In this document: in pieces, positions 1-11,762 of the stretch
Position numbering within the stretch: the stretch's first letter is position 1
How the letters are laid out: every line of letters starts with the position of its first letter
Assembly: GCF_000718515.1 (NCBI RefSeq)
Contig: NZ_JNZS01000020.1
Coordinates: 1 to 64,000, forward strand
Direction: 5' to 3'
DNA from: Micromonospora parva
GTDB lineage: Bacteria > Actinomycetota > Actinomycetes > Mycobacteriales > Micromonosporaceae
DNA: 64,000 nucleotides
Position numbers and translations under genes: made by a program
The notes under the pieces: model-generated
The model's input: only the letters and a program-made list of their open reading frames with translations
Told to the model about the DNA's origin: nothing
Databases searched by the model: none

Positions 1-55
1 ACCCTGCTGAATACCCCCCACCCCGCTGCCCCCCTGCTGCCTGCCCCGCGACGCC

Positions 56-116
56 GTTGATCAAGAGGTTTGCGTCACGACACGCCGGTCGGCATGACGC
101 AAACCTCTTGATCAAC
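56..116. repeat. Perfect 22-bp inverted repeat downstream of pgm
   Basis: Arms at 56-77 and 95-116 are exact reverse complements over 22 bp, separated by a 17-nt loop. The arms contain GTTGATCAAGAGG, which is AT-richer than the surroundings. The element lies 35 nt beyond the 3' end of the minus-strand pgm gene, so it could terminate that transcript. No T-tract follows. It may equally be one copy of a dispersed palindromic repeat. The inverted repeat is seen directly; the function is inferred. Confidence 0.7.
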
Positions 117-150
117 CGGGGTAGAGGGGGGCAGGAGGGGGCGCGTGGGG

Positions 151-1794
151 TTAGGCCTGGGTTAGGGCTTGGTCTACCAGGGTTTTGGCTTCTTCCTGGA
201 TCTTCTTCAGGTGGTCGGGGCCCTGGAAGGACTCGGCGTAGATCTTGTAGACGTCCTCCGTGCCGGAGGGCCTGGCGGCGAACCAGCCGGACTCGGTGCT
301 CACCTTCAGGCCACCGATCGGTGCGCCGTTGCCCGGGGCGGTGGTCAGCGTCGCGGTGATCGGCTCACCGGCCAGCTCGGTGGCGGTGACCTGGTCCGGG
401 GAGAGCTTGCCGAGCACTGCCTTCTGCTCCCGGGTGGCGGGGGCGTCGATCCGGGCGTACGCGGGCGCGCCGAAGCGCTCGGCCAACTCCGCCCAGTGCT
501 CGCTCGGGCTGCGGCCGGTGGTGGCCTGGATCTCGGCGGCGAGCAGACAGAGCAGGATGCCGTCCTTGTCGGTGGTCCAGGTCGAGCCGTCGCGGCGCAG
601 GAACGACGCCCCGGCGCTCTCCTCACCGCCGAAGCCGACAGCGCCGTCGAGCAGGCCGGGTACGAACCACTTGAAGCCGACCGGCACCTCCAGCAGGGGT
701 CGGCCCAGGTCGGCGGCAACCCGGTCGATCATCGACGAGGAGACCAGGGTCTTGCCCACGGCGGCCGCCGGACCCCACTCGGTGCGGGTGCGGAACAGGT
801 GTCCGATCGCCACCGCCAGGAAGTGGTTGGGGTTCATCAGCCCGGCGTCCGGGGTGACGATGCCGTGCCGGTCGGCGTCCGCGTCGTTGCCGGTGGAGAT
901 CTGGTAATCGGCCCGCGCGGCGATCAACGACGCCATCGCGTTCGGCGAGGAGCAGTCCATCCGGATCTTGCCGTCGCCGTCCAGGGTCATGAACCGCCAG
1001 GTCGGGTCGACGGTCGGGTTGACCACCGTCAGGTCCAGCCGGTGCCGCTCGGCGATCTCACCCCAGTACGCCACGCTCGCCCCGCCCAGCGGGTCCGCGC
1101 CGATGCGGATCCCCGCGTCACGGATGGCGTCGATGTCGATCGCCGCCGGCAGGTCGTCGACGTAGTGGGCGAGGAAGTCGTACTCCCCGGTGGTGTCGGC
1201 GGCCCGCGCCCGCGCGTAGGTGATCCGGCGGACCTCCTTGAGCCCGGCGGCGAGGATGGCGTTGGCCCGGTCCTGGATCCACCGGGTGACGTCGGTGTCG
1301 GCCGGCCCGCCGTTGGTGGGGTTGTACTTGAAACCGCCGTCGTCGGGCGGGTTGTGCGACGGGGTGATCACGATGCCGTCGGCGAGCCCGCTGGTCCGCC
1401 CCCGGTTGTGGGTGAGGATCGCGTGCGACAGCGCCGGGGTCGGGGTGTAGCCGTCGCGGCTGTCCACCAGCACGGTGACCCCGTTGGCGGCGAGCACCTC
1501 CAGGGCGTCCACCGCGGCCGGCGCGGAGAGCGCGTGGGTGTCCCGGGCGAGGAAGAGCGGCCCGTCCAACCCCTGCTCGCGTCGGTAGTCGCAGAGCGCC
1601 TGGGTGACCGCGAGGATGTGGTCGGAGTTGAACGCGTTGCGCAGGCTGGAGCCGCGGTGCCCGGAGGTGCCGAAGGAGACCTGCTGGGCCGGGTCCGCGG
1701 GGTCCGGATGCTCGGCGTAGTAGGCGGTCACCAGGCGCGGCACGTCGACCAGGTCGGCGGGCTCGGCGGGCTGGCCGGCACGGGGGTGGGTCAC
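151..1794 (-). CDS. pgm: Phosphoglucomutase (alpha-D-glucose phosphate-specific)
   Basis: Interconverts glucose-1-phosphate and glucose-6-phosphate in the cytoplasm, linking glycolysis to glucan synthesis. The 547-aa length and N-terminal SFGTSGHRG motif match the bacterial Pgm family. The phosphoserine loop [11 protein letters not shown] and the C-terminal RPSGTE phosphate-binding motif are both intact. The GTG start at 1794 is preceded by GAGGAG about 10 nt upstream. It lies 31 nt after glgC on the same strand, so the pair is probably one transcript feeding ADP-glucose synthesis. A perfect palindrome follows the stop codon. Identification is secure. Confidence 0.96.
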   Translation of the reverse strand: MTHPRAGQPAEPADLVDVPRLVTAYYAEHPDPADPAQQVSFGTSGHRGSSLRNAFNSDHILAVTQALCDYRREQGLDGPLFLARDTHALSAPAAVDALEVLAANGVTVLVDSRDGYTPTPALSHAILTHNRGRTSGLADGIVITPSHNPPDDGGFKYNPTNGGPADTDVTRWIQDRANAILAAGLKEVRRITYARARAADTTGEYDFLAHYVDDLPAAIDIDAIRDAGIRIGADPLGGASVAYWGEIAERHRLDLTVVNPTVDPTWRFMTLDGDGKIRMDCSSPNAMASLIAARADYQISTGNDADADRHGIVTPDAGLMNPNHFLAVAIGHLFRTRTEWGPAAAVGKTLVSSSMIDRVAADLGRPLLEVPVGFKWFVPGLLDGAVGFGGEESAGASFLRRDGSTWTTDKDGILLCLLAAEIQATTGRSPSEHWAELAERFGAPAYARIDAPATREQKAVLGKLSPDQVTATELAGEPITATLTTAPGNGAPIGGLKVSTESGWFAARPSGTEDVYKIYAESFQGPDHLKKIQEEAKTLVDQALTQA

Positions 1795-1825
1795 TGCGGG
1801 ATCCTCCTCGGGAAGTGCGGGACGC

Positions 1826-3058
1826 TCACGGCACGACCTTCTGGCCCTTGCCGATCACCACGATGCCGTTGTCGGAGACGGTGTAGCGCTGCCGGTCCTT
1901 CTCCAGGTCGACGCCGATCTCGACGCCCTCCGGGACGAACACGTTCTTGTCCAGGATGGCCCGTCGGATCACCGCGTGCCGGCCGATCTCCACACCCTCC
2001 ATCAGCACCGAGCCCTCGACGTGCGCCCAGGAGTGCACCCGCACCTTCGGCGAGACGATCGAGTTCTCCACCAGCGAGCCGGAGATCACCACACCCGGGG
2101 AGACCATCGAGCCGACCGCCCGGCCGACCCGTTCACCCCACTGGTGGACGAACTTCGCCGGCGGCCACGGCGGCTGCTCGGTGTAGATCGGCCAGTCGAA
2201 GTTGTACATGTTGAAGACGGGGTGCACGTTGATCAGATCCATGTGCGCGTCGTAGAACGAGTCGAGCGTTCCCACGTCCCGCCAGTAGCCGCGGTCGCGG
2301 TCGGTGCTGCCCGGCACCTCGTTGTCGCGGAAGTCGTAGACGTTGGCCTCGCCGCGCTCGACGAGCATCGGGATGATGCTGCCGCCCATGTCGTGCTTGC
2401 TGGTCTTGTCTTCGGCGTCGCGCTCGACCGCCTCGCAGAGGGCCCGGGTGGTGAAGACGTAGTTGCCCATCGAGGCGTAGATCTCGTCCGGCGCGTCGGG
2501 CAGGCCGACCGCGTCGGTGGGCTTCTCGCGGAACGCGCGGATCCGCTTGCCGTCCTCGCCGACCTCGATGACGCCGAACTGGTCGGCCATCGACAGCGGC
2601 TGGCGGATGCCGGCGACGGTCACCGCCGCACCGGAGGCGATGTGGTCCTCCACCATCTGCCGCGGGTCCATTCGGTAGATGTGGTCGGCGCCGAAGACGA
2701 TCACGTAGTCGGGCTGCTCGTCGTTGATGAGGTTGAAGCTCTGGTAGATGGCGTCGGCCGAGCCGGCGAACCACCACGGGCCGCGACGTTGCTGCGCGGG
2801 CACCGGGGTGACGTAGTTGCCGAGCAGCGTGGACATCCGCCAGGTCTTGGTGATGTGCCGGTCGAGGGAGTGGGACTTGTACTGGGTCAGCACGACGATC
2901 TTGAGATAGCCGGCGTTGGCCAGGTTGGAGAGGACGAAGTCGACCATGCGGTACATCCCGCCGAACGGGACGGCCGGCTTGGCCCGGTCCGTGGTGAGTG
3001 GCATCAGGCGCTTGCCCTCCCCACCCGCCAGGACGATCGCGAGCACCTTGGCAGCCAT
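1826..3058 (-). CDS. glgC: Glucose-1-phosphate adenylyltransferase (ADP-glucose pyrophosphorylase)
   Basis: Makes ADP-glucose from ATP and glucose-1-phosphate. In actinobacteria this is the donor for GlgA/GlgM. The 410 aa carry an N-terminal nucleotidyltransferase domain with [13 protein letters not shown] and the AKPAVPFGG substrate motif, then [11 protein letters not shown]-terminal left-handed beta-helix has hexapeptide-like repeats (about residues 290-390). ATG start at 3058. It is divergent from glgA across a 72-bp gap and followed by pgm, a typical actinobacterial arrangement. No disrupted motif was seen. Confidence 0.97.
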   Translation of the reverse strand: MAAKVLAIVLAGGEGKRLMPLTTDRAKPAVPFGGMYRMVDFVLSNLANAGYLKIVVLTQYKSHSLDRHITKTWRMSTLLGNYVTPVPAQQRRGPWWFAGSADAIYQSFNLINDEQPDYVIVFGADHIYRMDPRQMVEDHIASGAAVTVAGIRQPLSMADQFGVIEVGEDGKRIRAFREKPTDAVGLPDAPDEIYASMGNYVFTTRALCEAVERDAEDKTSKHDMGGSIIPMLVERGEANVYDFRDNEVPGSTDRDRGYWRDVGTLDSFYDAHMDLINVHPVFNMYNFDWPIYTEQPPWPPAKFVHQWGERVGRAVGSMVSPGVVISGSLVENSIVSPKVRVHSWAHVEGSVLMEGVEIGRHAVIRRAILDKNVFVPEGVEIGVDLEKDRQRYTVSDNGIVVIGKGQKVVP

Positions 3059-3130
3059 GCCCCGACGCTATCCACCCTCGCCCCACTTCACCACTCGTAC
3101 GGGGAGTCTTCTGCACTAGGGTGCGGGGTC

Positions 3131-4336
3131 ATGACGGAACCCACCCCGCCGCGCGTCGATCTGCTCACCCGCGAGTACCCACCGGAGGTCTACGGCGGCG
3201 CGGGCGTGCACGTCGAGTACCTGGCCCGGGAGTTGCGCCGCCGCACCGACGTGCGGGTGCACTGCTTCGGCCTGCCGCGCACCGAGCCGGGCGTCACCGC
3301 GTACCCCGAACCGCCCGGCCTGACCGGCGCGAACGCCGCGCTGCGCACCATGGGCGTGGACCTGGAGATGGCCGCCGGCACGGCCGGCACCGACGTGGTG
3401 CACAGCCACACCTGGTACGCGAACCTGGCCGGTCACACCGCGAAGCTGCTGCACGGGGTGCCGCACGTGGTGACCGCGCACAGCCTGGAGCCGCTGCGGC
3501 CGTGGAAGGCCGAGCAGCTCGGCGGCGGTTACGCGCTCTCCTCGTGGATCGAGCGCACGGCGTACGAGTCGGCCGACGCGATCATCGCGGTCAGCGGCGG
3601 GATGCGCTCCGACGTTCTCACCGCGTACCCGCAGATCGACCCCGACCGGGTCCGGGTGGTCTACAACGGCATCGACACCATCCAGTACGCCCCGGACGCC
3701 GACACCGACGTGCTCGACCGGCTCGGCATCGACCCGTCCCGGCCGAGCGTGGTCTACGTGGGAAGGATCACTCGGCAGAAAGGGCTGCCGTACCTGCTGC
3801 GCGCCGCCCGGGAGTTGCCGGCGGACACCCAACTGGTGCTGCTGGCCGGCGCGCCGGACACCGCCGAGATCGCCGCCGAGGTCGAGGAGTTGGTGGCCGA
3901 GCTGCGGGCCAACCGTTCCGGGGTGGTCTGGGTGGCCGAGATGCTGCCCAAGACCGAGGTGATCCAGGTGCTCACCCACGCCACCGTCTTCGCCTGCCCG
4001 TCGGTGTACGAGCCGATGGGCATCGTCAACCTGGAGGCGATGGCCTGCGAGACGGCGGTGGTGGCGACCGCCACCGGCGGTATCCCCGAGGTCGTGGCCG
4101 ACGGTGAGACGGGGCTGCTGGTGCCGATCGAGCAGGCCACCGACGGCTCCGGCACGCCCCTGGCCCCGGACCGTTTCGTGGCCGACCTGGCGGCGGCGAT
4201 CAACACTCTGCTGGCGGACCCGGCGCGCACCGAACGGTTCGGCCTGGCCGGCCGGAGACGCGCGGTGGAGCACTTCTCCTGGGACGCCATCGCCGGGCAG
4301 ACCCTGGAGGTCTACCGCTCCGTGCTGGCCCGCTAG
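3131..4336 (+). CDS. glgA: GT4 glycogen synthase / maltose-1-phosphate synthase (GlgA/GlgM type)
   Basis: A 401-aa GT-B glycosyltransferase of the short actinobacterial GlgA class. In mycobacteria its counterpart GlgM transfers glucose from ADP-glucose to glucose-1-phosphate, giving maltose-1-phosphate, the GlgE donor. The N-terminus shows LTREYPPEVYGGAGVH. The C-terminal domain shows GRITRQKGL and PSVYEPMGIVNLEAMAC, the nucleotide-sugar binding EX7E region. The ATG at 3131 is chosen because TAGGGT (3117-3122) lies 8 nt upstream and would give a nearly leaderless mRNA; upstream codons in the same frame lack family similarity. It is divergent from glgC. GlgM-like activity is inferred from glgE in the same window. 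Confidence 0.93.
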   Translation: MTEPTPPRVDLLTREYPPEVYGGAGVHVEYLARELRRRTDVRVHCFGLPRTEPGVTAYPEPPGLTGANAALRTMGVDLEMAAGTAGTDVVHSHTWYANLAGHTAKLLHGVPHVVTAHSLEPLRPWKAEQLGGGYALSSWIERTAYESADAIIAVSGGMRSDVLTAYPQIDPDRVRVVYNGIDTIQYAPDADTDVLDRLGIDPSRPSVVYVGRITRQKGLPYLLRAARELPADTQLVLLAGAPDTAEIAAEVEELVAELRANRSGVVWVAEMLPKTEVIQVLTHATVFACPSVYEPMGIVNLEAMACETAVVATATGGIPEVVADGETGLLVPIEQATDGSGTPLAPDRFVADLAAAINTLLADPARTERFGLAGRRRAVEHFSWDAIAGQTLEVYRSVLAR

Positions 4337-4354
4337 ACAGGCTGCCTGCTGGCG

Positions 4355-4750
4355 CTAGAGCAGGCTGCCGAGCCACAGGCCGAGTGCGGCCAGCACGAGG
4401 CTCGCGCAGAGGCTGCCGAGCACGTTGAAGGCCTCGACGGCGGCGTTCTTGCGCAGCAGTCCCAGGGTGTGCCACTCCTCGGTGGAGAAGGTGGTGTACG
4501 CGCCGAGGAAGCCGACGCCGACGACGGTGGCGAAGTCCTGCGCGCCTCCGGCGGTGTGTTTCACCGCGTAGCCGGTGACGATGCCGAGCACGAACGCGCC
4601 CGACACGTTGATCAGGAAGGTGCTCGCCGGGAACGCCTTGCTGGACCCGGTGGCCCGCCTGCTCCACCACGGCTTCACCAACGCGTCGACGCCGGCGCGG
4701 CTCAGCGCTCCGAGTCCGCCGGCCAGGAACACCCCGATGCCGACCCACAT
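4355..4750 (-). CDS. crcB: Fluoride channel subunit, FluC/CrcB family (second of pair)
   Basis: A 131-aa, four-helix membrane protein of the Fluc fluoride-export channel family. It shows GGLGALSRAGVDA near the N-terminus, FLINVSGAFVLG in helix 2, and the Phe-containing GAYTTFSTEEWH segment that lines the pore. The ATG at 4750 overlaps the stop of the upstream crcB copy (TGATG), so the two are translationally coupled. Paired paralogues of this family can form heterodimeric channels. The pairing here is consistent with that, but the topology of each subunit was not determined. Confidence 0.93.
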   Translation of the reverse strand: MWVGIGVFLAGGLGALSRAGVDALVKPWWSRRATGSSKAFPASTFLINVSGAFVLGIVTGYAVKHTAGGAQDFATVVGVGFLGAYTTFSTEEWHTLGLLRKNAAVEAFNVLGSLCASLVLAALGLWLGSLL

Positions 4751-5148
4751 CAGGCACTCCTTGCCGTCGGACGCCCGGTGCGCAGTTCCACCAGGCGGGC
4801 GCCGAGCGCCGCCGCGAGCACTCCGAGGACGATGGACACGACCAGGTAGACGATGCCGATTCCGCTGCGCCGCGCCCCGATCAGCTGGTCGCTCTCGACG
4901 ATGAAGTGCGACCAGGTGGTGAACCCGCCGATGAGCCCGGTCGACAGGAACGGCTTGCCCCACGGGCCCGGCAGCCGGTGTGCCGCGAGCAGCGTCATCA
5001 CGGCGCCGAGCGCGAACGCGCCCACCATGTTGATCACGAAGGTGACCCAGGGGAAGTCAGGTGGCGTGGACGGCGCGAAGCCGAGCCCCAGCAGGTACCG
5101 CAGGGTGGCGCCGATACCACCGCCGACGACGATCGCGAGGATTGTCAT
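4750..5148 (-). CDS. crcB: Fluoride channel subunit, FluC/CrcB family (first of pair)
   Basis: A 132-aa Fluc-family membrane protein. It shows GGGIGATLRYLLGLG at the N-terminus, FVINMVGAFALG, and the pore segment GGFTTWSHF, where Phe-Thr-Thr replaces Tyr-Thr-Thr-Phe of the partner. ATG start at 5148. It overlaps the second crcB gene by 2 nt and follows the Ino1-like gene by 78 nt on the same strand. The 5' side (5149-5226) was checked by eye for a fluoride riboswitch and none was recognised. The paired arrangement is common in Gram-positive bacteria. Confidence 0.93.
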   Translation of the reverse strand: MTILAIVVGGGIGATLRYLLGLGFAPSTPPDFPWVTFVINMVGAFALGAVMTLLAAHRLPGPWGKPFLSTGLIGGFTTWSHFIVESDQLIGARRSGIGIVYLVVSIVLGVLAAALGARLVELRTGRPTARSA

Positions 5149-5226
5149 TGGCCCATTGACTCACCGTCGTATGCCACCGACGCCCCGGCCGGGCGGCCCT
5201 CACCCGTACGGTCGACGTCCGCCCGG

Positions 5227-6171
5227 TCAGATCGGCGTTCCGGGTGGGGACTTGAACAACGACGTCGCCTGTGCGGGGTGACCGCCGTGCCCGTTGCGGA
5301 GCGCGACGGCCGCGATGCGGATCAGGTCGATGTTGACCCCGGCCGCGCCACTCGGGTCGTCAACCTTCAGTTTCACGTCGAGGCTCAGCGTCGTCTCACC
5401 CCAGCCCTGCGCCTCGATGTTGAGGTGCGCCACCTTCTGTGATCGCAGGTGCGGCAGGTAGCCGAGCGGAGCCACCTCGACCTTGTCGGCGTCCGGCAGG
5501 GCGTTGAGCTTGGACTGTTTCTTGGTGTTGGGGTTCTCGACCAGGTTGCGGAAGTCCTCGGTACCGCCCAGATTGACCTGGTAGGAACTGATCAGCGCCA
5601 GGCCCCGTTCGCGCAGCAGCCGCAACAGCGCGTTGTGCACCACCGAGGTGCCGAACTGGCTGGCCAGGTCGTCTCCGAGCAGCGGCAGACCGGCCGCCTC
5701 GAACCGGCTCATCACCTGCGGATCGCGGGAGATCGGGTCGGCGGTGGTGTTGATGAAGGCGACGCCCGCGATGCGCGCCGCCTCGGCGTACGCCCGGGCG
5801 GTCTCCGGTCGGCCGCTCGGCGCCGAGTAGAGCAGCACCTCCGCCCCGGCCAGTGCCGCCGCCACCCGGTCCACCCCGGTCGCGTCGACGAGCCCCTTCG
5901 TGACCGGCACACCCGAGCTGGGCAGGTCGCAGTTCAGCCGAGGGACGTTGTTGGGCGGCAGGAAGATCGCCTCGGTCAGATCCTTGCCGATCTTCTCCTT
6001 GGAGGTGGCGAAGGCCGCGACGAACTCGATGTCGCCCACCGCGATCCCGTCGACGACCGGCCGGCGGACACCCACCAGGCTGCCGTTGTGGCGGTGCAGC
6101 GCGATCCCCTGCACCAGCGCTGACGTGTTGTTGCCGACACCGACGACCGCGACCCTCACCCGTTTGATCAT
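5227..6171 (-). CDS. Inositol-3-phosphate synthase family protein (divergent Ino1 paralogue)
   Basis: A 314-aa protein of the myo-inositol-1-phosphate synthase family, which cyclises glucose-6-phosphate using NAD. The N-terminal NAD motif VRVAVVGVGNN, DIEFVAAF, the LLGDD segment, QVNLGGTEDF and the C-terminal SGAAGVNIDLIR region all align with actinobacterial Ino1. It is about 50 residues shorter than the usual ~360, and several internal motifs are changed (for example YSAPSG in place of LPVGS). It may be a specialised paralogue rather than the housekeeping enzyme. ATG start at 6171. The two crcB genes lie downstream. Family membership is clear; the exact substrate is not. Confidence 0.8.
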   Translation of the reverse strand: MIKRVRVAVVGVGNNTSALVQGIALHRHNGSLVGVRRPVVDGIAVGDIEFVAAFATSKEKIGKDLTEAIFLPPNNVPRLNCDLPSSGVPVTKGLVDATGVDRVAAALAGAEVLLYSAPSGRPETARAYAEAARIAGVAFINTTADPISRDPQVMSRFEAAGLPLLGDDLASQFGTSVVHNALLRLLRERGLALISSYQVNLGGTEDFRNLVENPNTKKQSKLNALPDADKVEVAPLGYLPHLRSQKVAHLNIEAQGWGETTLSLDVKLKVDDPSGAAGVNIDLIRIAAVALRNGHGGHPAQATSLFKSPPGTPI

Positions 6172-6220
6172 GACCGGAGGCTACGGCACCTCCGGCTCGG
6201 TGATCCCGTTCCGCCGCCGT

Positions 6221-6299
6221 CAAGATCACGCTGGAACCACGATCTGGTGGCATCGCCGAGGCTCCGACACCACTAGAACCAGGATTTTGCGCGATCTTG
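6221..6299. repeat. Imperfect palindromic intergenic repeat (copy 1 of a family)
   Basis: Outer arms CAAGATC(A)CGC at 6221-6231 and GCGCGATCTTG at 6289-6299 pair with one mismatch. An inner pair, GTGGCATCG and CGACACCAC, pairs imperfectly. The left half (6224-6258) aligns without gaps to 56103-56137, with about 26 of 35 identical positions, including GTGGCATC. It lies between the divergent Ino1-like and glgE genes. It is probably a REP-like dispersed element. Coordinates are by eye. Confidence 0.6.
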
Positions 6300-6398
6300 C
6301 GTCCTTCGGATCGTCGCGACACCTTCCGTGCACCGGGTGTGGGACAGAGCGGCACGCTTGGCCGCGCGCGAACGGATCTCGCGCAGTAGGTTGGCGGG

Positions 6399-8680
6399 GT
6401 GACTGGACGGTTCCCGATCGAAGACGTCTCCCCCGTCGTCTCCTGCGGGCGGTACCCGGCAAAGGCGGTGGTCGACGAACCGGTCCCGGTGTCGGCGCGC
6501 GCCTACCGGGAGGGGCACGACGCGCTGGGCTGCAACGTGGTGTGGGCCGGCCCCGACGGCGAGCCGCGGCCGTTCACCCGGATGCGCCCCGGCGAGCCGG
6601 GTCAGGACCGCTGGCACGCCACCATCTGCCCCGACGCCGTCGGCTCGTGGACCTTCTCCGTCGAGGCGTTCCAGGACCCGTACCTGACCTGGCAGAACGC
6701 GGTGACCAAGAAGGTCGCCGCCGGGCAGGGGCCGGAGGACCTGGCCAACGACCTGGCCGAAGGCGCTCGGGTACTCGCCGCCGCCCGCAGCCTCGTCCCG
6801 GCCGCCGACCGGCCCCGGGTCGCCGACGCGCTCACGGCGCTGGTCGACACCGACCTGCCGCTGGCGCAGCGGGTCGGGCCGGCTCTGGCCCTGGCCGACC
6901 TGCTCTGGGAGCACCCGGTGCGAGAGCTGGTCACCGCCGGTGACGCGTACTCGATCTGGGTTGACCGCAAGCGGGCGCTCTACTCGGCCTGGTACGAGTT
7001 CTTCCCCCGCTCCGAAGGGGCGGTGGGTGGCCGGTCCGGCACCTTCGCGACCGCCACCGAACGGCTGCCGGGTGTCGCCGCGATGGGCTTCGACGTGCTC
7101 TACCTGCCGCCGATCCACCCGATCGGCCGCATCAACCGCAAGGGCCGCAACAACGCGCTCACCGCCGGTCCGACCGACGTGGGCTCGCCGTGGGCGATCG
7201 GCGCCGCCGAGGGCGGCCACGACACGATCCACCCCGACCTGGGTACGCCGGCGGACTTCCGAGCCTTCATCCAGGCGGCTGCCGCACAGGGCCTGGAGGT
7301 CGCGATGGACCTGGCGTTGCAGTGCGCGCCCGACCACCCGTGGGTCACCGAGCACCCGGAGTGGTTCACCACCCGGGCCGACGGCAGCATCGCGTACGCG
7401 GAGAACCCGCCGAAGAAGTACCAGGACATCTACCCGGTCAACTTCGACAACGACCCCGAGGGCATCCGGGCCGAGGTGCTGCGGGTGGTGCTGCACTGGG
7501 TCGGTGAGGGCATCCGGATCTTCCGGGTGGACAACCCGCACACCAAGCCGTTCGACTTCTGGCACTGGCTGATCGCCGAGGTGAAGACTGTCGACCCGGA
7601 CGTGCTGTTCCTGGCCGAGGCGTTCACCCGGCCGGCGATCATGCACGGCCTCGGCAAGATCGGCTTCACCCAGTCGTACACCTATTTCACCTGGCGCACG
7701 ACGGCCGCGCAGATGCGGGAGTACTGCGAGGAGCTGATCGAGGCGGCCGACTACATGCGGCCGAACTTCTGGCCGAACACCCCCGACATCCTGCACGAGT
7801 CGTTGCAGCACGGCGGCCCGCCGATGTTCAAGATCCGGGCGGTGCTGGCCGCGCTGCTCTCCCCCTCCTGGGGCCTCTACGCCGGTTACGAGCTGTTCGA
7901 GCACGTGGCCCGGCCGGGCGCCGAGGAGTACCTGGACAACGAGAAGTACGAGCTGCGCCCCCGCGACTGGGCCGCCGCCGAGGCGCAGGGCCGCTCGCTG
8001 GCGCCGTTCCTGACCACCCTCAACCGGGTACGCCGGGACAACCCCGCCCTGCACCAGCTGCGCAACCTGCGGTTCCACGAGATCGACAACCCGGCGCTGC
8101 TGTGCTGGTCGAAGCACGACCCGGAGACCGGCAACACGGTCATCGTGATCTGCTCGTTCGACCCGCGCGAGGTGCAGTGGGGCAACACCACCCTCGACAT
8201 GCCGGCGCTCGGCTTCGACTGGCACGAGCGCTTCACGGTGTACGACGAGCTGACCGGCACCAGCTACGACTGGGGTCAACGCAACGCGGTACGCCTCGAC
8301 CCGTACCTGCAACCCGCGCACGTGTTGACGGTGCGTCGCCCGACCCCGCCGGTCGCGCCGCCGCTGGCGGGCGCCGAACCGGCGGACCTCACCGTCGCCG
8401 ACGTGCCGGACGACCTGTCCGGCGGCACCGCCCCGGTGGCCCCGGCCACCGCGCCGTCGCCCCCCGCCACCGCGCCGTCGGCCCCCGCCACCGCCCCGGT
8501 GGCCCCGGCCACCGAACCGTCTCCCCCCGCCACCGCGCCATCGGCCCCAACCGCCGCTCCGGGGCCCCCGGCCAGCGTGGCGGCGACGCCGGCCACCCTG
8601 GCGTCCCGGGCGGCGGCCCGTGCGGCCGCCACCCGCCCGTCCCGTTCCGCGCCGACCGCTCCCGCCCCGAAGGACGACCG

Positions 8681-8693
<13 letters not shown>
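6399..8693 (+). CDS. glgE: Alpha-1,4-glucan:maltose-1-phosphate maltosyltransferase with repetitive C-terminal tail
   Basis: GH13_3 enzyme that extends alpha-1,4-glucan from maltose-1-phosphate. The 764 aa have an N-terminal helical/beta domain, then the (beta/alpha)8 core. Motifs are [10 protein letters not shown], the nucleophile D378 in FRVDNP, acid/base E407 in FLAEAF, and the third acid D463 in NTPDIL. The recognisable enzyme ends near residue 646. The last ~118 residues are Pro/Ala/Thr-rich, with seven 7-residue repeats (8430-8576), and are not a usual part of GlgE. GTG start at 6399, six nt after TAGGTT, suggests leaderless transcription. It overlaps glgB by 13 nt. treS and pep2, often adjacent, are not here. 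Confidence 0.95.
8430..8576 (+). repeat. 21-nt coding tandem repeat (7 units) in glgE
   Basis: Seven consecutive 21-nt units encode heptapeptides of the type APxxPAT: VAP, SPP, SAP, VAP, SPP, SAP, GPP. The first six form a duplicated 63-nt block, and the last units are degenerate. The encoded segment is predicted to be disordered. Such a repeat could vary in copy number between strains by slippage. The repeat is seen directly; its role is unknown. Confidence 0.85.
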
Positions 8694-10783
<2,090 letters not shown>

Positions 10784-10853
10784 CAGCCGCCGCTGACGGT
10801 AGAAGGGCAGGGCTTACGGCAGGTCGGCGCAGACCTGTACTAGCGTTGACGCT

Positions 10854-11246
10854 GTGAGCAATCGTCCTGCGATGTACGAGCCGATGACGATGGCACGCTT
10901 GGGCGTCCTGCTCGCCGGGGTCGACGACCCCAGGCGGTGGCGTCTGGTGGCGGAGTTCCTGGAGGAGTACAGCTGGGAATCGTCCGAGCGTCGCGCTGAC
11001 TTGCTGATCCAGGAGCCAGCTCCGACAGGTGACGATCATTGGGACGTCTTCCTCGCGGCGCTGACGGAGTACCTCGCCGCCCGCGACGGGCGCGGCGCTC
11101 CCTCGTGGGTCGAGACGCGGTCGCTACGGCAGTTCTGGTTCCCCTTCAACACTCGCGCCGCCCGCGTCGACGCCGTGGTGCACTCGCCTGCGGCATTCCG
11201 GCGCCGTGGGGTGTTCATCTCCCCACAGGAGTTGAAGGTCGCGTGA
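10854..11246 (+). CDS. Conserved hypothetical protein, partner of a nucleotidyltransferase gene
   Basis: A 130-aa soluble protein rich in Trp and Arg: FLEEYSWE, HWDVFLAALTEYLAARDG, FWFPFNTRAARVDAVVHSPAAFRRRGVFI. I recall this type of small protein upstream of DUF6036-type nucleotidyltransferase genes in actinomycetes, an arrangement resembling toxin-antitoxin modules. GTG start at 10854. TAGCGT (10841-10846) lies 7 nt upstream, implying a leaderless mRNA. Its stop overlaps the next gene (GTGA). No catalytic motif was recognised. An antitoxin-like role is only inferred from the pairing. Confidence 0.75.
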   Translation: MSNRPAMYEPMTMARLGVLLAGVDDPRRWRLVAEFLEEYSWESSERRADLLIQEPAPTGDDHWDVFLAALTEYLAARDGRGAPSWVETRSLRQFWFPFNTRAARVDAVVHSPAAFRRRGVFISPQELKVA

Positions 11247-11745
11247 GCGCCGACGACCCGCTGCTGGACCGTACTGCCATCGAGGACGCCTTCCGCAGGC
11301 TCGGTGACCGGCTGGCAAAGCGAGGTGTGATCGCCGACCTGTACATCTTCGGTGGAGCTGCAATGGCGCTGGCCTACGACGCCCGTCGGGCGACCCGGGA
11401 CATCGACGCTGTGTTTCAGCCGCACGGCATCGTGCTCGACGAAGCGCGGGCTGCCGCGGTGGTGGCTGAACGAACAGGCGAGCGTGTACGTCGCCGCTGG
11501 CGGAGGCACCACGAGTCTTCGATCACCCTGGCCTGCGGGTCTCGGCGGCGTCCCCGGAACACCTGCTTGCCATGAAGGTACTCGCGGCACGGCGCCGAGA
11601 TGCCGAGGACATCCGCTTCCTGGTGGAGCACCTCGGGCTGAACAACCCCGACGAGGTCCTCGGCCTCTGCACCGAGATCTTCCCGGACGAAGAGGTCCCC
11701 GGCCGGGCGAGACTTGTCCTCGAAGACGTATTCGACGGCCGATAG
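11243..11745 (+). pseudogene. Frameshifted DUF6036-type nucleotidyltransferase (second gene of module)
   Basis: The GTG start at 11243 overlaps the previous stop. Frame 1 reads to about 11450 and contains the nucleotidyltransferase core (FGGAAMALAYDARRATRDID). Homology then continues in a second frame (LPRWWLNEQASVYVA, about 11450-11500) and finally in a third (APRVFDHPGLRV, LAMKVLAARRRDAEDI, ending FDGR at a TAG at 11743-11745). Both shifts go in the same direction, so the full product cannot be made by one standard reading. A few residues also seem missing at the first break. This is either a decayed gene or a sequencing error; decay is favoured because there are two breaks. Confidence 0.8.
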
Positions 11746-11762
11746 CTCGGCGGGGCTGACGG

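Noticed and set aside
169..2214. Very long open frames antisense to pgm/glgC, to glgE (6273-8321), glgB (8276-10198) and the membrane protein at 22486-24600
   Set aside because: They mirror high-GC third-position codon bias of the real genes, have low-complexity Arg/Gly/Pro translations and no family motif.
5149..5226. Possible fluoride riboswitch before the crcB pair
   Set aside because: The short leader lacks the recognisable conserved blocks of the crcB motif by eye. A covariance-model search would settle it.
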